DNA of 64,000 nucleotides from CAXXOK01 sp964640955. Lineage in GTDB: Bacteria; Bacillota; Clostridia; Christensenellales; Aristaeellaceae. A program made the translations under genes and the position numbers. This document shows positions 30,681 through 39,403 of the stretch, piece by piece. How positions within the stretch are numbered: position 1 is the first letter of the stretch; each line of letters begins with the position of its first letter. The stretch spans positions 94,431-158,430 of the forward strand of contig CAZXJI010000005.1 of assembly GCA_964640955.1 (NCBI GenBank), in the 5' to 3' direction. The notes under the pieces were generated by a model, which worked only from the letters and a program-made list of their open reading frames with translations, was not told the origin of the DNA and did not search any database.

Positions 30681-32348
30681 ATGACGGCTCAGAAACGGGC
30701 GGCCGAGTGGGCGACGCTTGCGCGCTTCGACGCGGAGACGCGCGCCGAGGCGGCGCGGATTGCAAACGACCCGGAGGAACTGGCCCGCGCCTTTGGAAGC
30801 GAGCTTTCCTTCGGCACCGGCGGGCTGCGCGGGGTGCTGGGAACGGGCACCAACCGCATGAACGCCTATACCGTCGCGCGGGCGACGGCGGGGCTCGCGG
30901 ATACGCTGCGCGCGCGGGGCGGCCGGAGCGTCGCCATTTCGTACGATTCACGCCACGGCTCCGCGGCCTTCGCGGGGATCGCGGCGGGGACGCTGGCGGC
31001 CTGCGGCCTGCGGGCCTACCTGTTCGACCGGCTCATGCCCACGCCCGTGCTCTCCTTCGCGACGCGGACGCTTCGCGCGGACGCGGGGGTAATGATCACC
31101 GCCAGCCACAACCCCGCCGAATACAACGGCTACAAGGTATACGGCGCGGACGGCTGCCAGATTACCGACGCGGCGGCGGAGGAGATTACCGCGGCGATCG
31201 AAAAGCGGGACTACGCCGGGCTTTCGTGGCTTTCCGAGGCCGAGGCGCGCGCGGCGGGCCTGCTTGCGGACGTGCCCGCTTCGGTGACGGAAGCATACCT
31301 GCAAAAGACGCTCGCCTGCCGGGTGCACCCGGACGCCTGCGCGCCGGTCACGGTGTGCTACACCCCGCTCAACGGCGCGGGCCTTGTGCCGGTGCGCGAG
31401 GCGCTTGGGTCGATGCGCGGCGTAACCGTGGCCGTCGTGGAAGCGCAGGCCGCGCCGGACGGGGACTTTCCCACCTGCCCCAAGCCCAATCCGGAACTGC
31501 TGCCCACGCTGGCGCTGGCCATTCGTACGGCAAAGGAGGCCGGCGCCGATCTGGTGATCGCCACCGACCCGGACAGCGACCGCATCGGCGTGGCCGTGCG
31601 GGACGACCGGGGGGAGTTCGTCCGCCTGACGGGCAACGAGGTGGGCCTGCTGCTTCTCGAATCCATCCTCAAGGCCCGGCGGGACGCGGGCACATTGCCC
31701 GCGTCGCCCGAAGTGGTCAAGACCATCGTGACCAGCGACCTGGCGTTCTCCGTCGCGGCGGCGTACGGCGCTGTGGTCAGGGAAACGCTGACCGGCTTCA
31801 AGTATATCGGCGAGGAGATCGGCCGGCTGGAGAAGCGGGGCGAGGCGGGGCGCTTCGTGTTCGGCTTTGAGGAGAGCTGCGGATATCTGTGCGGCACGCA
31901 CGTGCGCGACAAGGACGGCGTGCTGGCGGCGGTGCTGGTATGCGAGTTGGCGCAGGCGGCCGCGGCGGAGGGCCGCACGCTGCTCGACCTGCTGAACGAT
32001 CTGTACGCGCGCTTCGGGCGGCTGGAAACGCGGCTGCTCAGTTTCGACCTGACCGGGACCGACCCCATGGCAGACATGCGCCGGTCCATGGAAAAGCTGC
32101 GCGCGGTTCCGCCCGAGACCCTCGCGGGCGCGCCCGTGACCGGGCGCAAGGACTACCGACCGGGCCTGGACGGCCTGCCGCCCGCGGACGTGCTGACCTT
32201 CGCGTGTGAACGGGGCAAGGCGATCGTGCGGCCGTCGGGCACGGAGCCCAAGGTGAAGGTCTATCTGTCCGCGCCGGGCCGGACGGCCGCGCAGGCCGAG
32301 GAGGCGCTCGACGCCATGGAGGCGGACGCGCGCGGCTGGCTTGCGTAA
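30681..32348 (+). CDS. Phosphohexomutase (phosphoglucomutase/phosphomannomutase)
   Basis: 555 aa, four-domain alpha-D-phosphohexomutase. The phosphoserine loop TASHNP (Ser142), the metal loop DPDSDR, the sugar loop GFEESCGYLCG and the phosphate-binding RPSGTEPK are all intact. It interconverts sugar 1- and 6-phosphates. In this operon its natural substrates are mannose-1-phosphate released by the GH130 enzymes and possibly glucose-1-phosphate. Length and motif set fit the PgcA-type enzymes of Firmicutes. GGGAGGG lies 10 nt before the ATG at 30681; the longer frame upstream overlaps the epimerase gene. Confidence 0.92.
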   Translation: MTAQKRAAEWATLARFDAETRAEAARIANDPEELARAFGSELSFGTGGLRGVLGTGTNRMNAYTVARATAGLADTLRARGGRSVAISYDSRHGSAAFAGIAAGTLAACGLRAYLFDRLMPTPVLSFATRTLRADAGVMITASHNPAEYNGYKVYGADGCQITDAAAEEITAAIEKRDYAGLSWLSEAEARAAGLLADVPASVTEAYLQKTLACRVHPDACAPVTVCYTPLNGAGLVPVREALGSMRGVTVAVVEAQAAPDGDFPTCPKPNPELLPTLALAIRTAKEAGADLVIATDPDSDRIGVAVRDDRGEFVRLTGNEVGLLLLESILKARRDAGTLPASPEVVKTIVTSDLAFSVAAAYGAVVRETLTGFKYIGEEIGRLEKRGEAGRFVFGFEESCGYLCGTHVRDKDGVLAAVLVCELAQAAAAEGRTLLDLLNDLYARFGRLETRLLSFDLTGTDPMADMRRSMEKLRAVPPETLAGAPVTGRKDYRPGLDGLPPADVLTFACERGKAIVRPSGTEPKVKVYLSAPGRTAAQAEEALDAMEADARGWLA

Positions 32349-32387
32349 CCGCGGGGACATCCCCAGTTCAGCAACGGAGAGTGCGGC

Positions 32388-33419
32388 ATGAAACAAAACG
32401 TCAACATGAGGGCCATCGGGCGAGCGCTGGGCGTAAGCGCCGTAACGGTCAGCAAGGCGCTTGCGGGCCGCAGCGGCGTAAGCGAAGCCGTGCGGGAGCG
32501 CATCGTGCGCAAGGCGCAGGAGATGGGCTACCGCTACGATCTGGTTGCCAAGGCCCCGCGGGAAAGCCGGGGGGACGTGGGTATCCTGATCGCCGACCAC
32601 TTCCTGGGACAGGGCAACAGCTTTTATGCGTCGCTGTGCAAAAAGCTGGTGCAACAGCTGGGCGAGCGCAGCTGCTACGGGGTGCTGAGCATCCTCAGCG
32701 AGGAGGAGGAGCTGACCGGCGGCTACCCGGATATTCTGGGCGGCGGCCGGGTGAACGGGCTGGTGATTCTGGGGCAGGTGCACCGGGATTATATCCGCAT
32801 GCTCGAATCGGTGGGAACGAACGTCCCCTATATTTTCATGGATTTTTACGACGAGCGCGCCAACGCCGACGCGGTCGTCAGCGACGGTCTCTACGGCGGT
32901 TACCGGCTGGCCAGCCACCTGATCCACATGGGGCATACGCGCATCGGCTTCGTGGGCTCCATCAGGGCGACCAGCTCCATTATGGACCGCTATCTGGGCT
33001 ACTACCGCAGCATGCTCCAGCATGACCTGCCCATCGCGCCCGAGTGGATCGTCCCCGACCGCGACGAGCACGGCGTGTATAAGGAATTCCCGCTGCCCGA
33101 TCCGCTGCCCACGGCCTTCGTGTGCAACTGCGACCAGCTTGCCACCCGGTTCATCCACAGGCTGGAGGGCATGGGGATCGGCGTGCCGGGGGATGTGTCG
33201 GTCGTCGGCTTCGACGACTTCGTGGATACGCCTCCCGGCAAGCCCGCGCTCACCACCTTCGCCGTGGATCAGGACGCGCTGGCCCGCGAGGCGGCGGAGA
33301 TGATCATTCAGAAGATGCAGGGACGCGGCGAGCGCATGGGCCGCGTGGTGACGGGCGGGCACATGGTCTACCGCGACAGCGTGCGCGACCTGCGCCCCGC
33401 GGACGCCCGGGACGAATAG
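32388..33419 (+). CDS. LacI-family regulator of the beta-mannoside operon
   Basis: 343 aa. Helix-turn-helix NMRAIGRALGVSAVTVSKAL (residues 5-24), then the hinge and a LacI sensor domain (GILIADHFLGQGNSFYASLC, HMGHTRIGFVGSI, DVSVVGFDDFVDTPPGKP). It is encoded inside the operon it probably controls, so repression would be autoregulated; the candidate operator is the inverted repeat at 26100-26116. The inducer is presumably a manno-disaccharide or its product. The ATG follows GGAGAG. Confidence 0.87.
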   Translation: MKQNVNMRAIGRALGVSAVTVSKALAGRSGVSEAVRERIVRKAQEMGYRYDLVAKAPRESRGDVGILIADHFLGQGNSFYASLCKKLVQQLGERSCYGVLSILSEEEELTGGYPDILGGGRVNGLVILGQVHRDYIRMLESVGTNVPYIFMDFYDERANADAVVSDGLYGGYRLASHLIHMGHTRIGFVGSIRATSSIMDRYLGYYRSMLQHDLPIAPEWIVPDRDEHGVYKEFPLPDPLPTAFVCNCDQLATRFIHRLEGMGIGVPGDVSVVGFDDFVDTPPGKPALTTFAVDQDALAREAAEMIIQKMQGRGERMGRVVTGGHMVYRDSVRDLRPADARDE

Positions 33420-33468
33420 CCGCGGCGGGCCTTCGGGCTTCGCCGGGGAACGACGAAGGAGAACGACC

Positions 33469-34500
33469 ATGAACCGACCGGTCACCCTCACGGCGGGCGG
33501 CAGCCTGCCCGGCATCCCTTGGGAAGAACGCCCCGCCGGCGACCCACACGACGCGCCGCTGTGGCGCAGCAGCCGAAACCCGATCATCGGCCGTAACCCC
33601 GCGCCCGGCGTGGCCCGGGTGTTCAACAGCGCGGTCGCGCCCTGGGGAGACGGGTATGTCGCCGTGCTGCGCGGCGAACAGACGGACGGCGTGCCGCAGA
33701 TCTATCTGGGTCGAAGCGCCGACGGCGTGCGCTGGGCCATCGACCCGGCGCCGATCCCCTTTACGGACGAGAACGGCGCGCCCTTTATGCCGGGCTACGC
33801 CTACGACCCCCGGCTGGTGAAGGTGGAAGACACCTACTACATCCTCTGGTGCACCGATTTTTACGGCGCGGCCATCGGGGCGGCGAAAACCGCGGATTTC
33901 AAAACCTTCACCCGCGTGGAGAACCCCTTTCTCCCCTTCAACCGCAACGCCGTGCTCTTTCCCCGCAGAATCGGCGGCACGTACCGGCTGCTGAGCCGCC
34001 CCAGCGACGGTGGGCACACGCCCTTCGGGGACATTTTCGTATCCGAAAGCCCGGATATGGTTCACTGGGGCAAGCACCGCCACGTGATGGGCAAGGGCTC
34101 CGCCTGGTGGGAAAGCGTGAAGATCGGTGGCGGCGCGGCCCCCATCGAGACCAGCGAGGGATGGCTTTTGTTCTACCACGGAGTCGCCGGCACGTGCAAC
34201 GGCTTTGTGTACTCCATCGGCGGGGCGATACTGGACCGGGACGAGCCCAGCCGCGTATTGTACCGCTGCCGTACCTTTCTGCTGACCCCGGAGGAGGCGT
34301 ACGAGGAGCGGGGCTTCGTGCCCAACGTGTGCTTCCCCTGCGCCACCCTGCAGGACGCGGACACGGGCCGCATCGCGCTGTACTACGGCGCGGCGGACAC
34401 CTGCGTATGTCTGGCCTTCACCACCGTGCAACTGGCGGTGGACTACATCAAAACCCACAGCGCGCTGACCCCCGCCGATACCGAGTCGGGCGTGCGCTGA
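33469..34500 (+). CDS. GH130 beta-1,4-manno-oligosaccharide phosphorylase (GH130_2-like)
   Basis: 343 aa, five-bladed propeller. GH130 landmarks: SSRNPIIGRNPAPGVARVFNSAVAP, the general-acid Asp in GYAYDPRLVKVEDTYYILWC, and GHTPFGDIFVSESPDMVHWG; the size and the N-terminal sequence are closer to GH130_2 (RaMP2-type) than GH130_1. It phosphorolyses beta-1,4-manno-oligosaccharides to mannose-1-phosphate and a shortened chain in the cytoplasm. Exact chain-length preference cannot be read. AAGGAGAACGACC precedes the ATG; the second GH130 follows after 23 bp. Confidence 0.86.
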   Translation: MNRPVTLTAGGSLPGIPWEERPAGDPHDAPLWRSSRNPIIGRNPAPGVARVFNSAVAPWGDGYVAVLRGEQTDGVPQIYLGRSADGVRWAIDPAPIPFTDENGAPFMPGYAYDPRLVKVEDTYYILWCTDFYGAAIGAAKTADFKTFTRVENPFLPFNRNAVLFPRRIGGTYRLLSRPSDGGHTPFGDIFVSESPDMVHWGKHRHVMGKGSAWWESVKIGGGAAPIETSEGWLLFYHGVAGTCNGFVYSIGGAILDRDEPSRVLYRCRTFLLTPEEAYEERGFVPNVCFPCATLQDADTGRIALYYGAADTCVCLAFTTVQLAVDYIKTHSALTPADTESGVR

Positions 34501-34523
34501 GCCGAAGGAGAACCGTAAACGGC

Positions 34524-35705
34524 ATGAAAACCAAAACCTTTACCGAGCTGACGGCCGAGTACGAGGCGCTCGTGACGCGCCCCAACGAGGTCAACCCCCG
34601 GTTTTACAACGGACTGCTGGAACGCTACCGCTACCCCGTGCTCACCCGCGAGCACACGCCCCCCTTCTGGATGTACGACCTGAGCCCCGTAACCAACCCC
34701 TACGGCATGAAGCGCCTGGACGTGAACGGCGCCTTCAACAGCGGCGCGCTGTACCTGAACGGCCGGTACTACCTCGTCGCGCGCGTGGAAGGCGCCGATC
34801 GCAAGAGCTTCTTTGCCGTGGCGGAGAGCGGAAGCCCGACCGAGGGCTTCCGCTACTGGGATTATCCCGTGCGTCTGCCCGACGGCGACGCGGTGGAAAC
34901 CAACGTGTACGACATGCGCCTCACCCTCCACGAGGACGGGTGGATATACGGCGTGTTCTGCTCCGAAAGCAAGGACCCGGCCGATCCCGACCCCACGGCG
35001 GCGGTCGCGGCGGCGGGCATCGTGCGCACGCGCGACCTCAAAACCTGGGAGCGGCTGCCCAACCTCGTTACCTTGCGCTCGCCCCAGCAGCGCAACGTGG
35101 TGCTGCACCCGGAGTTCATCCGCGGCCGGTACGCCTTCTACACCCGGCCGATGGACGGCTTTATTCAAACGGGCTCCGGCGGCGGCATCGGCTTCGGGCT
35201 GTGCGACGACGTCACCCGGGCGGTGATCGACGAGGAGAAGATCATCTCCCCGCGCCGCTACCATACCGTGACCGAGGCGAAAAACGGCGCGGGCGCCGTG
35301 CCCATCAAAACGCCCCGCGGGTGGATACACATCGCGCACGGCGTGCGCAACACCGCGGCGGGGCTGAGGTACGTGCTTTACGCCTTCGCGACCGACCTTG
35401 ACGATCCTTCGCGCGTCGTGGCCGAGCCGGGCGGGATGTTCATGGGCCCGCTGGGACACGAGCGGGTGGGGGACGTCGGCAACGTGCTGTTCACCAACGG
35501 CGCGGCGGTCAACGAAAACGGGGACGTGTACGTCTACTACGCGGCGAGCGACACGCGGCTGTACGTAGCGCACACGGATCTGAACCGGCTTGCGGATTAC
35601 GTGTTCAACACCCCGCCCGATCCGCTGCGCTCGGCCGACTGCGTGAAGCAGCGCTGCGAACTGATCGAACGGAATCTGAAATGGATGGAGAGCGAAGGGA
35701 AATGA
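34524..35705 (+). CDS. GH130_1 4-O-beta-D-mannosyl-D-glucose phosphorylase
   Basis: 393 aa. Length and motifs match the mannosylglucose phosphorylases (Bacteroides MGP, Ruminococcus RaMP1): TPPFWMYDLSPVTNPYGMKR, MDVNGAFNSGALY-type start (here LDVNGAFNSGALYLNGRYYL), NVYDMRLTLHEDGWIYGVFC with the catalytic Asp, and GAGAVPIKTPRGWIHIAHGV. It converts mannosyl-glucose, the product of the epimerase encoded at 29479, to mannose-1-phosphate and glucose. The stop overlaps the next ATG (ATGA). The pair of GH130 types plus epimerase is the established phosphorolytic mannan route. Confidence 0.92.
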   Translation: MKTKTFTELTAEYEALVTRPNEVNPRFYNGLLERYRYPVLTREHTPPFWMYDLSPVTNPYGMKRLDVNGAFNSGALYLNGRYYLVARVEGADRKSFFAVAESGSPTEGFRYWDYPVRLPDGDAVETNVYDMRLTLHEDGWIYGVFCSESKDPADPDPTAAVAAAGIVRTRDLKTWERLPNLVTLRSPQQRNVVLHPEFIRGRYAFYTRPMDGFIQTGSGGGIGFGLCDDVTRAVIDEEKIISPRRYHTVTEAKNGAGAVPIKTPRGWIHIAHGVRNTAAGLRYVLYAFATDLDDPSRVVAEPGGMFMGPLGHERVGDVGNVLFTNGAAVNENGDVYVYYAASDTRLYVAHTDLNRLADYVFNTPPDPLRSADCVKQRCELIERNLKWMESEGK

Positions 35706-37195
35706 AAACGGCGTTTCGCCCCGCGGCGATTTTCGGGGAACATATGGTGCTGCGCCGAGACCGGCCCGCGGCGATCTTCGGCGAGGCTGCGGAAGGCGCG
35801 CGGATCACGGCGACGCTGGACGGCCGCGCCTGCGCCGCCACGGCGCGGGAAGGCGCGTTTTTCCTTCGGCTGCCGCCCATGCCGGCCGGCGGACCGCACA
35901 CGCTGACGCTCACCGACGGGGAGACGACCTTTGCCTATGCGGACGTGTTTTTCGGCGAGGTATACCTGGCGGGCGGGCAGAGCAACATGGAGTGGCCGCT
36001 GAGGGACGCGGCGGGCGGGGCGGAAACGGTCGCCGCGGCGGACAACCCCCTGATCCGCTATTACGAGGTGCCCAAACAGCCGCTGCTGACCGAACAGGCG
36101 CTGAAGGACGAGCGGCAGGCCCGCTGGAAGCCGGTCGCGCCCGGCGAATGCGGCGACATGAGCGGCGTGGCCTACCACTTCGCCCGGCTGCTGCAGGCGA
36201 AGCTGAACGTGCCGGTCGGCATCATCGACTGTTACTGGGGCGGCACCTCGGCCGTCTGCTGGATGACCGAGCGCTGCCTGCACTCAACCCCGGAAGGCGC
36301 GGCGCTGCTGAGAAGCTACGAGGCGAGCATCGCGGCCAAAACCGAGGCGGAGTGCGACGCGGACGTCCGCGCGCACGACGCCGCGATGGAAGTGTGGAAC
36401 AACCGGATCGCCGCCCTGCGCGCCGAACACCCCGACATGGGGTGGACGGAGGTCGCCCGGCTGGCCGGGCCCTGCCCCTGGGCACCGCCGCACAGCCCGA
36501 GGAGCGCTTTCCGCCCCGCCGGGCTGGTGGAAACGATGCTCAAACGGGCGGCTCCCTATACGCTGACGGGTTTCCTGTACTACCAGGGCGAGGAGGATAC
36601 CAAGCACCCGGGGCTGTACCGCGCGCTGATGACCTCGCTGATCGGCTGCTGGCGCGAGCTGTTCAGGGACGATACGCTGCCCTTCCTGTTCGTGCAGCTC
36701 CCCATGTACCGGGACAGCGCCCAGCGCGACGACGGCCTGTGGGCGGTGCTCCGGGAGGCGCAGGAAAAGGCGTACCGGAGCGTACGGAACGCCGGCATGG
36801 CCGTGATGATCGACGGGGGCGAACTGGACAACGTGCACCCCACGGATAAAAAAACGGTGGGCGAGCGGTTGTTTTACGAGGCCCTGCGTACGGTGTACGG
36901 CCGCGGGGACGCCCCGCGGAGTCCCCGCGCCGTGAGCCTGTACCGGGACGAAAGCGAGCTGGTCGTCGCCCTGTCCGCGCCGGTAACGGCGAAGGGGGAG
37001 CCGGCGCTGTTCGAAGTGGCGGACGAGGGCGGCCTCTACGTGCCCGCGCAGGTTACCGTCGAGGGGGACACGCTGCGGCTTTCCGCCGAAGGCATGGCGG
37101 AACCGACCGCGGCGCGATACGCCTGGGTCAACTACGGCGTGGTGAACGTGTTCGGCGAAAACGGGCTGCCGCTGGCGCCGTTCCGCATGGAATAG
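35702..37195 (+). CDS. Sialate O-acetylesterase-like SGNH esterase (carbohydrate acetylesterase)
   Basis: 497 aa. The SASA domain has its nucleophile Ser94 in AGGQSNMEWPL, an oxyanion block (GVAYHFARLLQ...GIIDCYWGGTSAVCWM, FLYYQGEEDTKHP) and the Asp/His pair in NVHPTDKKTVGERL. An N-terminal jelly-roll (1-~85) and a C-terminal beta domain (~405-497) complete the fold. No signal peptide, so it should remove acetyl groups from imported mannan oligosaccharides, which are naturally acetylated. The start overlaps the GH130_1 stop. Last gene of the operon, followed by a terminator. Confidence 0.83.
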   Translation: MKTAFRPAAIFGEHMVLRRDRPAAIFGEAAEGARITATLDGRACAATAREGAFFLRLPPMPAGGPHTLTLTDGETTFAYADVFFGEVYLAGGQSNMEWPLRDAAGGAETVAAADNPLIRYYEVPKQPLLTEQALKDERQARWKPVAPGECGDMSGVAYHFARLLQAKLNVPVGIIDCYWGGTSAVCWMTERCLHSTPEGAALLRSYEASIAAKTEAECDADVRAHDAAMEVWNNRIAALRAEHPDMGWTEVARLAGPCPWAPPHSPRSAFRPAGLVETMLKRAAPYTLTGFLYYQGEEDTKHPGLYRALMTSLIGCWRELFRDDTLPFLFVQLPMYRDSAQRDDGLWAVLREAQEKAYRSVRNAGMAVMIDGGELDNVHPTDKKTVGERLFYEALRTVYGRGDAPRSPRAVSLYRDESELVVALSAPVTAKGEPALFEVADEGGLYVPAQVTVEGDTLRLSAEGMAEPTAARYAWVNYGVVNVFGENGLPLAPFRME

Positions 37196-37200
37196 AACAA

Positions 37201-37247
37201 CATCAAAAAAGGGCGGGCTTGCAAACAAGCCCGACCTTTTTTGATGC
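37201..37247. terminator. Bidirectional terminator between the mannan operon and glycerate kinase
   Basis: A near-perfect stem (37201-37221 with 37226-37247, a few mismatches) carries A6 on its left flank and T6 on its right, serving both convergent genes. Confidence 0.92.
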
Positions 37248-37248
37248 C

Positions 37249-38484
37249 TTACCGCCGGATCAGGACGGCGGCGATATCGTTTACGTTGGTGCCCGTCGGC
37301 CCGGTGACGATCAGCCCGTCGCAGGCCTGGAGGGCGTGATAGCTGTCGTTGTCCGCAAGCGCGGCGGCGACGTCCACGTTCGCCCAGCGCAGCTTGCCCG
37401 CCGAACGGTGGTCCACGTACCCGCCGGCGGCATCGGTGGGGCCGTCGATGCCGTCGCTCCCGAAGCTGAACAGCGCCGTGTCGCGCGTATCTTCCAGCGC
37501 CGGCGCGGCGGCCAGCGCCAGCTCCTGGTTGCGGCCGCCCAGGCCCCTGCCGTTAACGTGCACGACCGTCTCCCCACCCGCCAGGTATGCCACGGAATGC
37601 GTTTCGCCCTGGTGGGTCAGCGCGATGGAGCTTAAAAACCGTCCGGCCTCCCGCGCCTCGCAGTTGAGCCGGTCGGTGAGGATGACCGTATCGTAGCCAA
37701 GCCGCCTTAGCGTCCGCGCGGCGGAGCGCACCAGCAGCTGCACGTTGCCGATCAGCTGCGTTTCGGCGTTGGGCAGTTCCTTGGGCGTTTCGCGGCGCAT
37801 CAGCGCGCGAATGATCTCCGGCGCATCCGGAAAGACCCGGGCAAGCGTCTTTTCGGCGTCGGCGGCGGTTACGGGATCGGGCGAGATGGGCCCGGATGCG
37901 ACCGTCTCCGGCGCATCGCCCAAAACATCGGACAAAAGCAAACCCACCACGCGCGCGGGGGCGCACAGCTTGGCAAAGCGCCCGCCCTTCACCGCGGACA
38001 GGCGGCGGCGGATGATGTTCATCTCCGTGATGTCCGCGCCACAATGGAACAGCGCGCTGGTCGCCGTGGCGTACATCGGCAGAGGGATCAGCGGCTTTTC
38101 AAACTGAGCGGAGCCGCCGCCCGAAATGAGCATGAGCACCGTGTCCTCCGCCGAGAGCCCCTGCACCATGGCGATGGCCGCCTCGGTCGCGCAAACGCTG
38201 TTTATGTCCGGCACCGGGTGACCCGCCTCCATGACGGCAAAGCGGGGCAGCGGCCCGCGGCCGTGGCCGTAGGGAGTGATGATCAGCCCCTGCTCGATAC
38301 GCTCGCCGAGCGCGTCGCAGGCGGCCTGCGCCATGCCCCAAGCCGCTTTGCCGATGGCGAGCACCAGTAGCCTTCCGGGTCCGAAGGAGAGGCGGTTGAG
38401 CGCGGCGGTAACCGCTTTTTTCGGCTGGGCAGCCGCCACAGCCGTTTCGATCACAAGCCGGGCATCCTCTCTGAGCGTGCTCAC
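37249..38484 (-). CDS. Glycerate 2-kinase (GckA/TtuD family)
   Basis: 411 aa, DUF4147/MOFRL architecture. N-terminal domain LLVLAIGKAAWGMAQAACDAL and the phosphate loop LMLISGGGSAQFEKPL; C-terminal MOFRL domain with GGRNQELALAAAPAL and FGSDGIDGPTDAAGGYVD. This class phosphorylates D-glycerate to 2-phosphoglycerate, feeding lower glycolysis. The GTG start (38484-38482) is supported by a near-perfect AAAGGAGGT site 6 nt upstream. No operon partner is adjacent. Confidence 0.9.
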   Translation of the reverse strand: MSTLREDARLVIETAVAAAQPKKAVTAALNRLSFGPGRLLVLAIGKAAWGMAQAACDALGERIEQGLIITPYGHGRGPLPRFAVMEAGHPVPDINSVCATEAAIAMVQGLSAEDTVLMLISGGGSAQFEKPLIPLPMYATATSALFHCGADITEMNIIRRRLSAVKGGRFAKLCAPARVVGLLLSDVLGDAPETVASGPISPDPVTAADAEKTLARVFPDAPEIIRALMRRETPKELPNAETQLIGNVQLLVRSAARTLRRLGYDTVILTDRLNCEAREAGRFLSSIALTHQGETHSVAYLAGGETVVHVNGRGLGGRNQELALAAAPALEDTRDTALFSFGSDGIDGPTDAAGGYVDHRSAGKLRWANVDVAAALADNDSYHALQACDGLIVTGPTGTNVNDIAAVLIRR

Positions 38485-38652
38485 GGTTGACCTCCTTTAC
38501 GGAGATTTTACAATCGTCTATTCCCAGTATTCTGCGCGCGGGCCGGAGTTCCTCCTTATGGAAGCATTACGGTACATTGGGAAGGATTGGAAGCCGCCCG
38601 GCGCAGGGCGCGCGCCGGGCGAAAAAGGCCGAAATATGCCCGGATAGTCGGG

Positions 38653-38696
38653 TTGACAAACGATAGAATATGAGTATATTAGAATATGCTAATATA
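38653..38696 (+). promoter_or_regulatory. Promoter and ArsR operator
   Basis: TTGACA (38653-38658), 16-bp spacer, TATATT (38675-38680). An inverted repeat TATATTAG (38675-38682) and CTAATATA (38689-38696), 6 bp apart, covers the -10; AGAATATG occurs as a direct repeat at 38665 and 38681. This is the expected layout for autorepression by an ArsR protein. Confidence 0.85.
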
Positions 38697-38752
38697 CGGG
38701 AAGGCGGCGACGCCGTTCCGTGCCGGATCGAAACGGAAGGGAGCGCGCAGCC

Positions 38753-39043
38753 ATGCGGCAGGACGCCAAACAGGTCACCGGCATGCTCAAGGTGCTGGCC
38801 AACGAAAACCGCCTCCGGCTCCTCTGCGAGCTGATCGACGGGCCCAAGACCGTCGGCGCGCTGGGCGCGAGGGTCGACGGCATATCGCAGTCCGCGCTCT
38901 CCCAGCACCTGGCGCTGCTGAAGGCGCACGGCATCGTGCAGGATCACAAGACGGGGCAGAACGTGATCTACTCCATCGCGGATCCCCGGGTGACCGAACT
39001 GATCGCGGCGCTCAAGCACACCTATTGCGACTGGACGTCGTGA
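38753..39043 (+). CDS. ArsR-family transcriptional regulator
   Basis: 96 aa winged helix. VTGMLKVLANENRLRLLCEL, then the recognition helix SQSALSQHLALLKAHGIVQ and the wing DHKTGQNVIYSIADPRV are standard ArsR. The metal motif ELCVCDL of ArsR/SmtB is absent (ELIDGPKTVG instead) and the single Cys lies near the C-terminus (TYCDWTS), so it is not an obvious arsenic sensor. ATG 38753 follows GGAAGGGAG. It is encoded 90 bp before a small Fe-S protein, and probably represses both. Confidence 0.88.
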   Translation: MRQDAKQVTGMLKVLANENRLRLLCELIDGPKTVGALGARVDGISQSALSQHLALLKAHGIVQDHKTGQNVIYSIADPRVTELIAALKHTYCDWTS

Positions 39044-39133
39044 CCCGGAAGAATAACGGAAACTCAAAAACGGCCCCGCAGGGCCGCCCCGGCGCAAACA
39101 GGCCGGCGTGAAAAGCAGGAGGAACGAAAAACC

Positions 39134-39322
39134 ATGAAACTGTCCATCAACCCCGGAAGGTGCCCGCAGAACCACCGCTGCCCGGCCGTTTACGTGTGCC
39201 CCAAGCAGGCGATCAGTCAGAAAAGCCCCTTTTCGCTGCCGATCGTCGACCAGGAGAAGTGCGTGGATTGCGGCAAGTGCGTCCGCTACTGCCCGATGGG
39301 CGCCATCCAGATGGCCAAATAA
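39134..39322 (+). CDS. Small 4Fe-4S ferredoxin-like protein
   Basis: 62 aa. One canonical cluster motif CVDCGKCVRYCP (residues ~43-54) and an altered first half, CPQNHRCPAVYVCP, with C-x5-C-x5-CP spacing instead of CxxCxxCxxxCP. The protein therefore holds at least one 4Fe-4S cluster, using Cys22 of the first half as fourth ligand; whether the first half binds a second cluster is unclear. AGGAGG lies 9 nt before the ATG. Adjacent to the ArsR gene, as is often seen with this small family in clostridia; the partner protein is unknown. Confidence 0.82.
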   Translation: MKLSINPGRCPQNHRCPAVYVCPKQAISQKSPFSLPIVDQEKCVDCGKCVRYCPMGAIQMAK

Positions 39323-39347
39323 TACGAAAAGCCCGGCGGAGAGGCAA

Positions 39348-39389
39348 ATCGCAAAGGGAGAGGACGCCTGCGTCCTCTCCCTTTGCGAT
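39348..39389. terminator. Bidirectional terminator
   Basis: A 19-bp perfect stem with a CCTG tetraloop (39348-39366 with 39371-39389) lies between the Fe-S protein and the convergent DUF3048 gene. T-runs are absent on both sides, but the stem is very stable. Confidence 0.8.
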
Positions 39390-39403
39390 GGCCTTCGGCT
39401 CGC

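Noticed and set aside
30948..33626. An 892-codon open frame on the minus strand
   Set aside because: It covers the phosphohexomutase, the LacI gene and the start of a GH130 gene on the other strand, which have intact motifs; this is a composition artefact.
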